DNA of 45,340 nucleotides from an uncultured Prevotellaceae bacterium (GCA_946188395.1 CAMHUU010000020.1:1-45340); one strand, 5' to 3'. Counted from the stretch's first letter, positions 9,391-18,582 are shown. Program-made: numbers and translations. The notes: generated by a model not told the origin, from the letters alone.

Positions 9391-10868
9391 TCCGCCCCTC
9401 CTTTCTGACGCAACATGCGCTTTACGTATTCACCATATTTTGTGCCTTCTGCCTGACCTCGGCTTTGGATGGTGCGTACTGCATCCTGATAGCCTGCGGG
9501 CATATGCCGGTAGCCTCCGTATTGCTCAGCCCAGGGCATATACTGCATCACGCCCTGCACGTCGCCACGCAACAGCAGTTCGCCGATAAAGTAGTCGAGG
9601 GCCATCTTGTTGTCCTTGTTGTCTACAAACAAAAGCCCCATAATCTTTTCTTTTTCGTCGTAACTAAACAGGAAGTCATTTTTGAAACGCAGTTGGCGCA
9701 GACGTCCCCAATATTTGTTGATCATCGCGTCGTTGTTCAGACATCGTTCGGCCTCCTTGGCAAAATCACGGTAGAAAAGTGACTTCTTCAGTAGACTGAT
9801 GTATTTCTTTGCAGGCTGATAGTGCCCGTTGATGAGCATGCATTCCACGATGCGCTTCGTGCAACGGCCACTCTTCTTGCCGTTTAGTATCGATTCCTGA
9901 ATGTCGAACATATAGCGTTGCGCCGAGTTCACCAATCCCAGACGGAAGAATGCTTCTGCTGATGGCAGATTGCTAGTCTGGTCGCGCAGACGGGGCATAA
10001 TGAGGGCATCTTCTCCGCTCTGATAGAAGTCAAACTGCCGCTCGGCCAGCATGCGCTTTTGCGACAGGGCCAGATTAACGCAGTTCGACCAGAATGCCGT
10101 CCTTACCTCGTGCTTCTCGGCACGACTGATTACTTCGTCCCATCGTTCGTTACGAATCAAATAGTCCAATCTAATCAGCTCATACATATCCTTGTCGTAG
10201 CCCGTCCATTGCGGATACTGCATCGGAGTGCGGTAGTATGTGCTTGTGACCATCACTTGTTGCATCGGCCATTGCGGCATCAGCCAGACGTAGATGCCTA
10301 ATTGTGCTGCTACCAACCAACCTGCCGACCATAGATGCTGCCAACCGAACTGCATCAAACGCACCATAGTATAAAGCCATACGGCAGGACCAATTAGCCA
10401 GTAGGCCGCGGGCAGGACGATCATGTCTGTCCATGACCAGCGCTTCGACATTCGTACACATGCCAAAGCTAATGCTAATACGACAGCAACCAGTAACGAC
10501 AACAGTACATTCACGTCGCCCATCAGCCACATGAGCATGATAACAGGAACGATGCTTAAGAGGCGCCAGCTGCCTTTTGGAAGCAGACAAGCCGTTAGCC
10601 GCTGTAAGGATACAAAGAGTAAGGCCAGCAAAAGTGCTCCGAGCCATTCTACATAATAGAACTGCACGATAAGCTCACCCAGCCAGTCAGCCAAACCGCC
10701 CGGAACGCTTATCCGCTCCATGAAATAGTCCGTTGTCCACAGAAACAACTGGTACTGCTCCTGATACGACAAGGCATGTGGATAACCCACAGCCCAAAAC
10801 AGGAATACCCCGATGCCCAACAGCACCGACGACCCCATTTGTCCGTATCTCATCAGCAGTTGTTTCAT
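9387..10868 (-). CDS. Polytopic membrane protein with C-terminal helical domain (DUF6057-like), copy C
   Basis: 493 residues from the ATG at 10868; an upstream TTG at 10880 lies inside the promoter element and is rejected. Hydrophobic segments occupy about 15-35, 70-90, 100-140, 150-175 and 185-200. The soluble helical part begins near YELIRLDYLIRNERW, matching YELMEYDYMVRSSNW of copy B. It shares YQEQYQLFL, PGGLADWLGELIVQFYY and the TPR-like second half with the other copies. It is the first gene of a five-gene minus-strand operon: membrane C, propeller C, DUF4369, membrane B, propeller B. Confidence 0.8.
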   Translation of the reverse strand: MKQLLMRYGQMGSSVLLGIGVFLFWAVGYPHALSYQEQYQLFLWTTDYFMERISVPGGLADWLGELIVQFYYVEWLGALLLALLFVSLQRLTACLLPKGSWRLLSIVPVIMLMWLMGDVNVLLSLLVAVVLALALACVRMSKRWSWTDMIVLPAAYWLIGPAVWLYTMVRLMQFGWQHLWSAGWLVAAQLGIYVWLMPQWPMQQVMVTSTYYRTPMQYPQWTGYDKDMYELIRLDYLIRNERWDEVISRAEKHEVRTAFWSNCVNLALSQKRMLAERQFDFYQSGEDALIMPRLRDQTSNLPSAEAFFRLGLVNSAQRYMFDIQESILNGKKSGRCTKRIVECMLINGHYQPAKKYISLLKKSLFYRDFAKEAERCLNNDAMINKYWGRLRQLRFKNDFLFSYDEKEKIMGLLFVDNKDNKMALDYFIGELLLRGDVQGVMQYMPWAEQYGGYRHMPAGYQDAVRTIQSRGQAEGTKYGEYVKRMLRQKGGAE

Positions 10869-10877
10869 AAACCCTTG

Positions 10878-10885
10878 CAAAATTA
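10878..10885 (-). promoter_or_regulatory. Probable -7 element of the copy C/B operon
   Basis: The minus strand reads TAATTTTG followed by C. It ends 10 bases before the ATG at 10868, so the transcript would be nearly leaderless unless an internal ATG (10853 or 10841) is used. Confidence 0.5.
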
Positions 10886-10978
10886 CTACATTTCTCCGAA
10901 TCTGCCAAATTAATAATTCATTATTTTCCCTCCTGTGTCCTCAGCCCAATGTCTTTCGGCCCCTTAGGTGCAAGCGAT

Positions 10979-11041
10979 GAGTCCGTAAGGTTCGGACTCG
11001 CAGTCCGTAACCAGCGAACTGACAGTCCGACGGGACGGACT
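10979..11041. repeat. Two tandem small hairpins built from AGTCCG / CGGACT
   Basis: GAGTCCG at 10979-10985 pairs with CGGACTC at 10993-10999 (7-base loop). AGTCCG at 11024-11029 pairs with CGGACT at 11036-11041 (6-base loop). Another GTCCG lies between them. They fill the gap between the operon promoter and the terminator of the mannan operon. Function unknown. Confidence 0.6.
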
Positions 11042-11072
11042 AAAGAAGGCCCGAGCAGTTCTTGCTCAGGCC
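11041..11072 (-). terminator. Rho-independent terminator after the SusC-SusD-surface lipoprotein operon
   Basis: On the minus strand a 10-base-pair stem (11063-11072 with 11048-11057, one G-U pair, 5-base loop) is followed by TTCTTTA. It lies 36 bases after the stop of the last gene of the operon. Confidence 0.8.
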
Positions 11073-11107
11073 TCCTGTTATAGAGTTAAATCTTGTGTGG
11101 TTCGGGA

Positions 11108-12622
11108 TTATTTGGCCTTGAAGCTCCAGAATGTTGCTTCACTCCATGAACCTGTTCCATCGTCTGCATAAGTGAGGATGAGCTGTTCGTTAGTGAGTTT
11201 GATAATTTGGAACGAAGTCGGCTTCGTACCACCTCCGTTAATCTTGAAGGGGAAGAGAATAGAGCCGGCATCGGTGTCTAATGTTCCAAAATTCCAGGCA
11301 ACGCCATTGACTTCATTGCGGTTCTCACTATAATTCAGTGTAAACTTACCGCTACGGATTTGGTTGCCTGAAGCATCGTAGGATTTTACATTTCCTGTAG
11401 CCCAGTCAAAGGTCATGTACGCATTAGGATCTTCCTCTCCTGTAGCTGCACCTGTGTCAGAGTGATTCAACTGACCAGTTAGCTCTGCTGCGGGGCAAGA
11501 CCACCAAATGCCACTGGGGAAGTTTCCGCCATTGTCATTTGTGTAACCAAAGTTACCCCATGAACCAAGGACGATAGTTCCGCTGTTATCCCAAGGGATG
11601 TTCTCTCCCCATGTCCAAGCCTTAGTGTCAAAATCGGTCAGCATGGCTTCGCCGTCAGATGAACTTACAAAACTCCAGAAAGTAGCCTCGCTCCAACTAC
11701 CTGTTCCTTCGTCTGCATAGGAAAGGATGAGCTGATCTGATGTAAGCTTAAGAATCTCAAAAGAAGTTGGCTTAGTTCCTCCTCCGTTAATCTTGAAGGG
11801 GAATAAAATAGCACCTTCTGTTGTTTTCAAAGTTCCTAAGCTCCACGCAACACCATTAACCTCTTTGCGTGTGGTTCCGTCCCATCCCTCTACAGAGTAC
11901 TTACCCTTACGGATTTGGTTGCCACCGGCATCATAACAATAGATATTGCCATCATCGGTAATTACCATTTTAGCCTCAGGGCTTTCTTCACCAGTAGCTA
12001 CACCAGTATCAGAGTGATTCAACTGACCCGTCAGTTCTGCTGCGGGACAAGACCACCAAATGCCACTGGGGAAGTTTCCGCCATTGTCATTTGTGTAACC
12101 AAAGTTACCCCATGAACCATAAACCATTGTTCCATTGTTGTCCCAAGGAATATTCTCACCCCAGTACCATGTCTTTGAGCCGTATGCATCACTTGCCAAC
12201 AGGCGAACTACGGGATCCAGTTCCTGGGGAACAAAGACTGAAACAGTCTTCTGACCGGTAATGATGTTACCGTTGAAATCGCGAGTCTCGATATAGAAGG
12301 TCTGCTCAGAGGGATTGCCACGCTTGGGGACAATCTTGAACTTACCATTGGCAGTACCTGCGGCCAGGACATTCTCATTGCCCTCTTCGTCCTTCTGATA
12401 GATTCTGACTATGCGAGAGGGAGAGGTGGTGAACTTGAAATAGTTACCATCGGCAGCGGGCGTGGTGTATTCCTCGTCGGCAAACTGCTCGACAGAGAAT
12501 CCACTGGCCAGCTGTTCACCAGTCAAATCAGAGTTGCCTGGCATGCTGATGCTATCTTTCGAAGGGTCGCAGGAGGTCAGCAGACCAAGTGCTGCAACCA
12601 TGAATAATATTGATTTTTTCAT
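11108..12622 (-). CDS. Surface glycan-binding lipoprotein (SusE/SusF position) with two near-identical domains
   Basis: 504 residues from the ATG at 12622 (MKKSILFMV); earlier codons lack a signal peptide. Lipobox LLTSC. Residues of about 20-145 form an N-terminal beta-rich region (FYIETRDFNGNIITGQ). Two copies of a domain of about 170 residues follow, each opening with WGENIPWDN and containing the WGNFGYTNDNGG block, PSGIWWSCPAAELTGQ, KINGGGTKPTSF and a closing WSEATFWSF. The repeat period is 184 residues. The many Trp and Tyr residues suit carbohydrate stacking. Its position after SusD points to binding of mannan at the cell surface, but no named binding family was recognised. It follows SusD by 35 bases and is the last gene before a terminator. 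Confidence 0.8.
   Translation of the reverse strand: MKKSILFMVAALGLLTSCDPSKDSISMPGNSDLTGEQLASGFSVEQFADEEYTTPAADGNYFKFTTSPSRIVRIYQKDEEGNENVLAAGTANGKFKIVPKRGNPSEQTFYIETRDFNGNIITGQKTVSVFVPQELDPVVRLLASDAYGSKTWYWGENIPWDNNGTMVYGSWGNFGYTNDNGGNFPSGIWWSCPAAELTGQLNHSDTGVATGEESPEAKMVITDDGNIYCYDAGGNQIRKGKYSVEGWDGTTRKEVNGVAWSLGTLKTTEGAILFPFKINGGGTKPTSFEILKLTSDQLILSYADEGTGSWSEATFWSFVSSSDGEAMLTDFDTKAWTWGENIPWDNSGTIVLGSWGNFGYTNDNGGNFPSGIWWSCPAAELTGQLNHSDTGAATGEEDPNAYMTFDWATGNVKSYDASGNQIRSGKFTLNYSENRNEVNGVAWNFGTLDTDAGSILFPFKINGGGTKPTSFQIIKLTNEQLILTYADDGTGSWSEATFWSFKAK
11496..11567 (-). repeat. 72-bp exact direct repeat, copy in second domain
   Basis: Identical base for base to 12048-12119, 552 bp away (184 codons, in frame). 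It encodes the WGNFGYTNDNGG block up to WWSC in each domain. Flanking sequence is similar but diverged, suggesting a recent duplication or gene conversion. Confidence 0.9.
12048..12119 (-). repeat. 72-bp exact direct repeat, copy in first domain
   Basis: Partner of 11496-11567; same strand and frame inside the same lipoprotein gene. Confidence 0.9.
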
Positions 12623-12657
12623 TGTGTCTTCTGTTTTAATGATTCTACACATACGGA

Positions 12658-14442
12658 TTACCAGCCATTGTATTCACTGGATGCATCCGTCCAACCATCG
12701 TTCTGCTTGACAGTACCCAGTGAAACCTGAGTCTCAGGCATTTTCTGGAAACCAGCTGTAGCATTGTAACGAGCAGCATAACCGCCATTGTGGGGCTTGT
12801 TGGTGTCAGGAGACCCACAATAGTAGATGTTCTGGTTTTCCTGCTTAGCCAGCTGTGTGGCAGCAATGTGCCAACGGCGGATGTCGTTCCAGCGGAGACC
12901 CTCGCAAGCCAGCTCCCAGCGGCGCTCGTTCTGCAGGGCCTGCAGTGAGTAGCCGTTGATGGCGGGAAGTCCCGCACGTGCGCGAACCTTATTGATACCA
13001 TCAGGACTTTCCTTCAGCTCCGACTGCATGAGCAGTACGTCGGCAAAGCGGATGAGCACGAGGTCGTGGATGTTCGACAGCTGGAAGTTGTTCTCACCAG
13101 AGGTCTCCCATTTGCCGGGATACATCACGGTCTCGAAGCAGAATACGTATGCAGGAGGCTCGTTGCCGTCGGAACCTTTCACAGTACCGTCGTTCTTGGC
13201 GCAGATGGGTGACCACTTCTTTGAATAGTAGTCAGACTCCTGTACGAAGTCGGCCCAACCACCACGGGTGTAAGCGGGCATTTCGAGCGGGTCGTTGACG
13301 TCGGCGATGGTAGCCTGCAGACGCATATCGTTAGGCTCGGCAGCCTTCCAGTCGTTTACGAGGTTGGGAGCCACAGGACCAGCACCCCATCCCTGTCCGA
13401 AGGGGAAGGTGTTGCCCACATCCTGACCACCGCGAACACCGAAGTGCAGGGCAATACCATTGGCGTAACCGATAGTGGTGCTCCAAGAAGCCTGCTTGTT
13501 GAACTTGATGGCGAACATGGACTCGGGGTTGATGGCGTTGTCGTCCTCTACCCACTTCAGACCAGCGTCCTTATAGAGCGCGTAGTCGCCGATGGTCTTG
13601 TTGTTGGTGTAAGCCCACAGGTTGCGGAAGTCGGGAACGAGCTCGTAACCAGAGTTGTTGACGCAGTCGTCGATGTAGGCGATGACATCCTGCTTGGTCA
13701 GCGTGGTGCCGTCGTTCAAGGCAACAGAAGCCAGCGGATTGTAGCTTGTGCTAACCAAGTCAGCTGTTGAAGTACCATTGCCATAGAAACCGGTATAGAA
13801 CAACCATGCGCGGCCCAGCATAGCTTCAGCGGTGTACTTGTCGATACGGCCGTCGCTGCGGCGTGTGGCAGGAAGGTTCTCACAAGCATCGCGCAGATCC
13901 TGCAGAATCTGAGCCCACAGCACCTGGACATCACCCTGAGAGCTGTTTTCCTGTTCAGGGTCAGTCACCAGGGGCACGTTTCCGTACATAGATGCTAACT
14001 CATAGTAGTAGAAGGCACGCAGGAATTTGGTTTCACCAAGACCGATTTTCTTGATGTCCTCTGCCATAGAAGCTTCGGTCAGCACCTTGATAAGGGTGTT
14101 GGCACGGGCAATGCCAGAATAGCGGTCAGTATAGAACTGATTGGTCATGTCTGAATTGTAGTTGCAGAGCAAGTCCTCGGCCTGCATCAGCTTGTCGTTG
14201 GTACCGCCACCGCCCAGCTGGTCGTCGGATGCCAGACAGGCAGCATAGAGGAACGAACACTGCGGATTGGCATGCGTCGTGTTCAGATTCTGATATACAC
14301 CAGCCAGCACTGCCTCGATGTCAGCATCCGTCTTGGGGAACTCACTCGTAGACATTTCGCCGATGTTCTCTACGTTGTCGATGTCACAAGAAGCAAGTCC
14401 GAATGTGACAACGGCTGTAGCCATTAAAAATATCTTTTTCAT
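12658..14442 (-). CDS. SusD/RagB-family nutrient-binding outer-membrane lipoprotein (mannan locus)
   Basis: 594 residues, usual for SusD. Signal peptide MKKIFLMATAVVTFGLASC with lipobox Cys19. The N-terminal half has the SusD helical pattern (DIEAVLAGVYQNLN, ARANTLIKVL, KFLRAFYYYELASMYGNVPLVT). The C-terminal signature is LVLIRFADVLLMQSE...VRARAGLP and LQNERRWELACEGLRWNDIRRW. SusD forms the lid over the SusC barrel and delivers oligosaccharides to it. It lies 43 bases after the SusC stop and before the duplicated-domain lipoprotein. Mannan as ligand is inferred from the divergent GH26/GH130 operon. Confidence 0.95.
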   Translation of the reverse strand: MKKIFLMATAVVTFGLASCDIDNVENIGEMSTSEFPKTDADIEAVLAGVYQNLNTTHANPQCSFLYAACLASDDQLGGGGTNDKLMQAEDLLCNYNSDMTNQFYTDRYSGIARANTLIKVLTEASMAEDIKKIGLGETKFLRAFYYYELASMYGNVPLVTDPEQENSSQGDVQVLWAQILQDLRDACENLPATRRSDGRIDKYTAEAMLGRAWLFYTGFYGNGTSTADLVSTSYNPLASVALNDGTTLTKQDVIAYIDDCVNNSGYELVPDFRNLWAYTNNKTIGDYALYKDAGLKWVEDDNAINPESMFAIKFNKQASWSTTIGYANGIALHFGVRGGQDVGNTFPFGQGWGAGPVAPNLVNDWKAAEPNDMRLQATIADVNDPLEMPAYTRGGWADFVQESDYYSKKWSPICAKNDGTVKGSDGNEPPAYVFCFETVMYPGKWETSGENNFQLSNIHDLVLIRFADVLLMQSELKESPDGINKVRARAGLPAINGYSLQALQNERRWELACEGLRWNDIRRWHIAATQLAKQENQNIYYCGSPDTNKPHNGGYAARYNATAGFQKMPETQVSLGTVKQNDGWTDASSEYNGW

Positions 14443-14485
14443 ATTCTTATGTTTTCTGAGTTTATACGTTTGTAAGTTAATGGGA

Positions 14486-17400
14486 TTACTTCACCTCAGA
14501 GATAACTACCGAGCGGCTCAACTGTGGATCGTTCAGATACATGTTGTCCACACCACCCTTAGAGTCGAGTACGAGGCTGTCGCGAGATACGCCATACTGG
14601 TTGACCAGCAGGTCGTAAACGTTCTGTGCACGGCTTTGAGCCAGCTGAGCGTTCTTCTCGGGAGTACCAGTAGTGTTGTCGGCATAACCAATGACGTTGA
14701 ACTTCTTGCCAGGAGCAGCCTTAATCATCTTGGCGATGGTCTCAAGGTTCACCTGCTCGCGGTTCACAACGTCGGTCGTGTTGATGACAAAGTTCACCAG
14801 ATACGGGAAGGTGATAACACTCTCTTCCTTGATGACCTTGGTCTCAGGAGCACGGTTGCGGCAAGCATCGAGCTCAGCGCGCAGCTGGTTCAGCTCGCCA
14901 TTCAGACGGTTGATCTCTGCATCGTCCTTCACATAGACAGTCTTGGTTTCTGTCTTAGGAGCATCCTTACCCTTGAACTTGATGTTCACACCGACCAGAT
15001 AGGTACGGGGCTGAGGATAGTTACCGATATCAACACCAGTCACCCAAGGCTCGTTATCGTAGATGGCACGTCCGTTCTCAGGATCCATGCCCTTGTACTT
15101 GGTGATGGTGAACAGGTTCTGAGCAGCGAAATAAACGCGGAACTGCTGGAAGAGGGTCTTCTTCAACAGCGACTTGGCGAAGTCGTAACCTACGGTCACG
15201 TTCTGCAGACGGAAGTAGCCGGCATCCTCGATATAGAGGTCAGAGATAGCCTGCCAGTTCACACCGCGGTTCATAGCAGCCAGCTGAGGATACTTGTTAG
15301 AGGTGCCCTCGCCGTTCCAGTAGTCATAAACCTCAGTGGTGAAGTTCTCGTACTCACCATCGGTGAACTTACGATACGAGCGTGCTACCTGCTGTCCGAG
15401 AGCAGCATAGCCAGTAACGTTCAGGTCGAAGCCCTTCCAGTTGAGTCCCAGGTTGAGACCCATCGTTACATCGGGGTTGGGGTCACCCAGGTTGGTCTTA
15501 TCGTCAGCAGTGATGACACCGTCGCCGTTGGTGTCGACGAACTTCAAATCACCTACCTTCAGGTCAGCGCCCTGCAGAGAGTTAGCAGCGTTGCCGTCCT
15601 TCAGCGTAGCAGTATAGGCAGCCAGGTCGGCAGCGTTCTGGATGACACCAGCAGTCTTGTAGCCCCAGAAGTAGCCGATAGGCTGACCTTCCTCGAAGCG
15701 GGCAATGTAACCGGTACCCTGAGCCAGCAGGTCGTTACCACCATTGTTGTATTTCTGCGAGCTGTTGACCTTTGTCACCTTATTCTTATTATAAGCAATG
15801 TTGTAGCCAATGCTGTACTCGAAATCCTTACCGATGTGGTCGCGCCAGTTCAGAGCAACTTCGATACCTGTGTTGCGAACGGTACCGGCATTCTTCAGCT
15901 GAGTGTTGAAACCAGTGGTGGGCGATACGGGTACGTAGATCAGCAGGTCCTTCGTGGTTTTCTGATACCAGTCGAAGTTCAGACCCAGCTTACCACCCAG
16001 GAAGCGGGCGTCGAAACCAAGGTCAATCTGCTCAGAGGTTTCCCAAGTCAGTTCCTCGTTCTTCAGACGAGAGAGCGAAGCACCCTTGGTGGGAACGTCC
16101 TTGGCATTGTTGAACGAATACATGCTGTATGCGTCGTATGCAAAGGCTGCCTCGTATTGGAAGGCACCGATGCGCTTGTTACCGTTCTGTCCCCAGCCGG
16201 CACGCAGCTTCAAGAAGCTGATGACAGAAGAGTTCTTCAGGAAGTTTTCGTTGCTGACTACCCAACCGGCTGAGAATGAGGGGAAGTAACCCCAGCGGTG
16301 TCCGGGAGCGAACACTGAACTGCCGTCGGCACGGATAATAGCAGAGAACATATATTTCTCAGCGAAGTCGTAGTTCAAACGTCCGAAGTAAGACATGCCA
16401 CGAGAGTCACCATAAGGACTGCCCGATACAGTGGCTTGGGTGTTGTTCTTCATCATGCTCATGTAAGCGTGCTTCAGGTCGGGCGTAATAGCGTCGGAAG
16501 CACTGGCGCTCAGGCTGAAGCCGTAGTTAGGACGACTCTCACTGTATTCTGTACCTGCCAACAGGTCGAAGTGGTGCTGGGCCAGGTCGAACTTGTAGTT
16601 CAGGGTGTGGGTCATACCCCAGCCCCAGCCATGACCGAGCTGGTTAGTAGCCTGGTCGGTGGTGCGCATGTCACCCTGGTCGTTCAACTTGTAGACGGGC
16701 AGATAAGCACGCCAGCTCCAAGAGCTGTAGTTGTAGTTAACCTGTCCGCGATAGGTCAGACCCTTGATGGGCTGAATCTCAATGTAACCCACTGCATTCA
16801 GGTTGTGGCTTTCGCTCTTGTTGTTTGCTGCCTGGCCATAGGTCAGCGATGCAATGGGGTTGGTAGCATAAGAGGTATAGTTGAACATACCCATGCTGCT
16901 CAGGTCGTTATAGCCGAAGAAGTTACCGCTAGCATTGTAGATGGGAATCAGCGGGTTGGCACGCAGCATGTTGGAAAGGGTGTTGGCATACTGGTTACCC
17001 TGCTGGATACCCTGATTGTTCTTGTGGCTATAATAGATATTCTCACCAATCTTGATGATGTCGAGACCCTTGCTGTTACGCCAGATCACGTGATCGGAGT
17101 TCAGACGGGCGGTGAGACGACGATAGTCTGACTTGGCATACTGGCCACCGAAAGTACCGTCCTGATACTGGTAACCGACACCCAGAGAGAACTTCGACAG
17201 ACTACCACCGCCTGCAACGTTCATAGAGTGAGAGGTTGTGATGGCATTCTTGTTGCGGAGAGCCTCCACATAGTCAGTGCCGGGATTTGAACCGTTGCGG
17301 TAGGCTTCCAGCAGCGCTTCCTGTCCCTGGAAATAGTTTGACCAGTTGCGGGGAGTCTCACCAGAGTTGTAGCGGGCCAGGTCCATGACCTTCATGTACT

Positions 17401-18214
17401 CTCCGGCAGTCAGCATCTGGGGCAGACGGTAGATGTTCTGCCAGCCGATGTTACCGTCGTAGCTGAGTTCAATGCTTCCTTCCTTACCTTGCTTTGTGGT
17501 GACGAGGATTACACCATTTGCAGCTGCAGAACCGTAGATGGCGCAGCTTGCAGCGTCCTTCAGCACGTCGATACGCTCGATGTCGGCAGGGTTCAGGTTG
17601 TTGATGTCGCCACCAGCCACACCGTCGATAACGTACAAAGGCTTCGTGTCGCCATTGGTACCGGCACCACGGATGGCAACCTTAAAACCGTCACCGGGCT
17701 GACCGGAAATAGCCTGGATTGATACACCAGGGCTCTGGCTCTGCAGGGCACCCAGTGCCTGGGTTGTGTTCAGCTTGGCAATGTCCTCGCCCTTCACCTC
17801 AACGGTAGCACCAGTGACGAGCTTTTTCTTCTGAACACCATAACCTACGACAACCACCTCGTCGAGCAGGGCGTTGTCTTCCTGCAACGTGACGGAAATG
17901 CTGGATTGGTTGCCTACAGCAATCTCCTGCGTGGTATAACCAATGTAGGAGATCACAATTGTTGCACCGGGCTTCACGTTAATGGCAAAATTACCATCGA
18001 AGTCGGTAACCACACCGTTGCTGGTATTGCCCTTCTCTACCACTGAAGCTCCGATAACGGGCCCCATGGCGTCAGATACAGTACCAGTAACCTTCTTCGT
18101 TGACTGTTGAACAGCCTGTACCGAATTCTCGGCATTGGCTGCTACTGGTGAGTACATTCCTAAAAGGGAACATGCACCCATCAACAGCGCTGTCTTTCTG
18201 ATTTTTTGATTCAT
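14486..18214 (-). CDS. SusC-family TonB-dependent receptor fused to a C-terminal OmpA-like domain (mannan locus)
   Basis: 1242 residues in one uninterrupted frame. Signal peptide, carboxypeptidase-regulatory-like domain (about 40-115), TonB-box-like DEVVVVGYG, plug with LYVIDGVAGG and IERIDVLKDAASCAIYG, then a beta-barrel that would normally end at PRTYLVGVNIKF (about residue 1080). About 160 extra residues follow: a linker, a short coiled-coil-like stretch (AEINRLNGELNQLRAEL, about 1099-1115) and an OmpA-like domain with GYAD (Asp1179) and NAQLAQSRAQNV (Arg1195), matching the two peptidoglycan-contacting residues of OmpA domains. It imports oligosaccharides, presumably manno-oligosaccharides, with the SusD next to it. 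The tail may tether the transporter to the cell wall. Most SusC proteins stop at the last barrel strand, so this fusion is unusual. Confidence 0.93.
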   Translation of the reverse strand: MNQKIRKTALLMGACSLLGMYSPVAANAENSVQAVQQSTKKVTGTVSDAMGPVIGASVVEKGNTSNGVVTDFDGNFAINVKPGATIVISYIGYTTQEIAVGNQSSISVTLQEDNALLDEVVVVGYGVQKKKLVTGATVEVKGEDIAKLNTTQALGALQSQSPGVSIQAISGQPGDGFKVAIRGAGTNGDTKPLYVIDGVAGGDINNLNPADIERIDVLKDAASCAIYGSAAANGVILVTTKQGKEGSIELSYDGNIGWQNIYRLPQMLTAGEYMKVMDLARYNSGETPRNWSNYFQGQEALLEAYRNGSNPGTDYVEALRNKNAITTSHSMNVAGGGSLSKFSLGVGYQYQDGTFGGQYAKSDYRRLTARLNSDHVIWRNSKGLDIIKIGENIYYSHKNNQGIQQGNQYANTLSNMLRANPLIPIYNASGNFFGYNDLSSMGMFNYTSYATNPIASLTYGQAANNKSESHNLNAVGYIEIQPIKGLTYRGQVNYNYSSWSWRAYLPVYKLNDQGDMRTTDQATNQLGHGWGWGMTHTLNYKFDLAQHHFDLLAGTEYSESRPNYGFSLSASASDAITPDLKHAYMSMMKNNTQATVSGSPYGDSRGMSYFGRLNYDFAEKYMFSAIIRADGSSVFAPGHRWGYFPSFSAGWVVSNENFLKNSSVISFLKLRAGWGQNGNKRIGAFQYEAAFAYDAYSMYSFNNAKDVPTKGASLSRLKNEELTWETSEQIDLGFDARFLGGKLGLNFDWYQKTTKDLLIYVPVSPTTGFNTQLKNAGTVRNTGIEVALNWRDHIGKDFEYSIGYNIAYNKNKVTKVNSSQKYNNGGNDLLAQGTGYIARFEEGQPIGYFWGYKTAGVIQNAADLAAYTATLKDGNAANSLQGADLKVGDLKFVDTNGDGVITADDKTNLGDPNPDVTMGLNLGLNWKGFDLNVTGYAALGQQVARSYRKFTDGEYENFTTEVYDYWNGEGTSNKYPQLAAMNRGVNWQAISDLYIEDAGYFRLQNVTVGYDFAKSLLKKTLFQQFRVYFAAQNLFTITKYKGMDPENGRAIYDNEPWVTGVDIGNYPQPRTYLVGVNIKFKGKDAPKTETKTVYVKDDAEINRLNGELNQLRAELDACRNRAPETKVIKEESVITFPYLVNFVINTTDVVNREQVNLETIAKMIKAAPGKKFNVIGYADNTTGTPEKNAQLAQSRAQNVYDLLVNQYGVSRDSLVLDSKGGVDNMYLNDPQLSRSVVISEVK

Positions 18215-18417
18215 ACTTAAGTATTTTCTTTGATTGATTAGGATAAATACAATTTTGTTAGGTTAAGTAGAGATACAAAATCTCCTCCACGCCAAGCCCA
18301 CCAGGCCCGCAATGGTGTAATAATTAGAACTTTCTTTTTCGCAATATTATCACAATTTTTTAAGTTACTATTTATGTTAGTTGTAGTTATTTTTTTGGCA
18401 TTTTTTAAAATTACTCT

Positions 18418-18426
18418 GCAAAGGTA
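18418..18426 (-). promoter_or_regulatory. Probable -7 element of the SusC-SusD operon
   Basis: The minus strand reads TACCTTTGC. It lies about 200 bases upstream of the SusC ATG, so the transcript would have a long AT-rich leader (18215-18417) with a small GAGAT/ATCTC hairpin near 18270. No clear -33 element. Confidence 0.5.
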
Positions 18427-18550
18427 AGATATTTTTTAATAATAGGTATGTCTTTTTTTGTCAATTATTGATACTTTTTTGCTTTTTGGGCGATTTAAGA
18501 TTTTTTAAGGGTGTTATTTGCGGAAAGTATGCAAGTTTGTCAAAATAGTA

Positions 18551-18582
18551 TTGTGTTATTTCGAAAAATAGTGCTAACTTTG
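18551..18582 (+). promoter_or_regulatory. Probable promoter of the mannan catabolic operon
   Basis: TTGTG at 18551-18555 and TAACTTTG at 18575-18582 are separated by 19 bases, close to the Bacteroidota -33/-7 arrangement. The leader to the ATG at 18622 is about 30 bases. It fires away from the SusC operon; the shared 400-base gap probably holds the regulator site, which I cannot identify. Confidence 0.6.

Noticed and set aside
14318..16273. 651-codon open frame on the + strand
   Set aside because: It is antisense to the SusC barrel and SusD start, with Val/Leu/Ser-rich low-quality composition and no family pattern; the opposite strand has clear domains.
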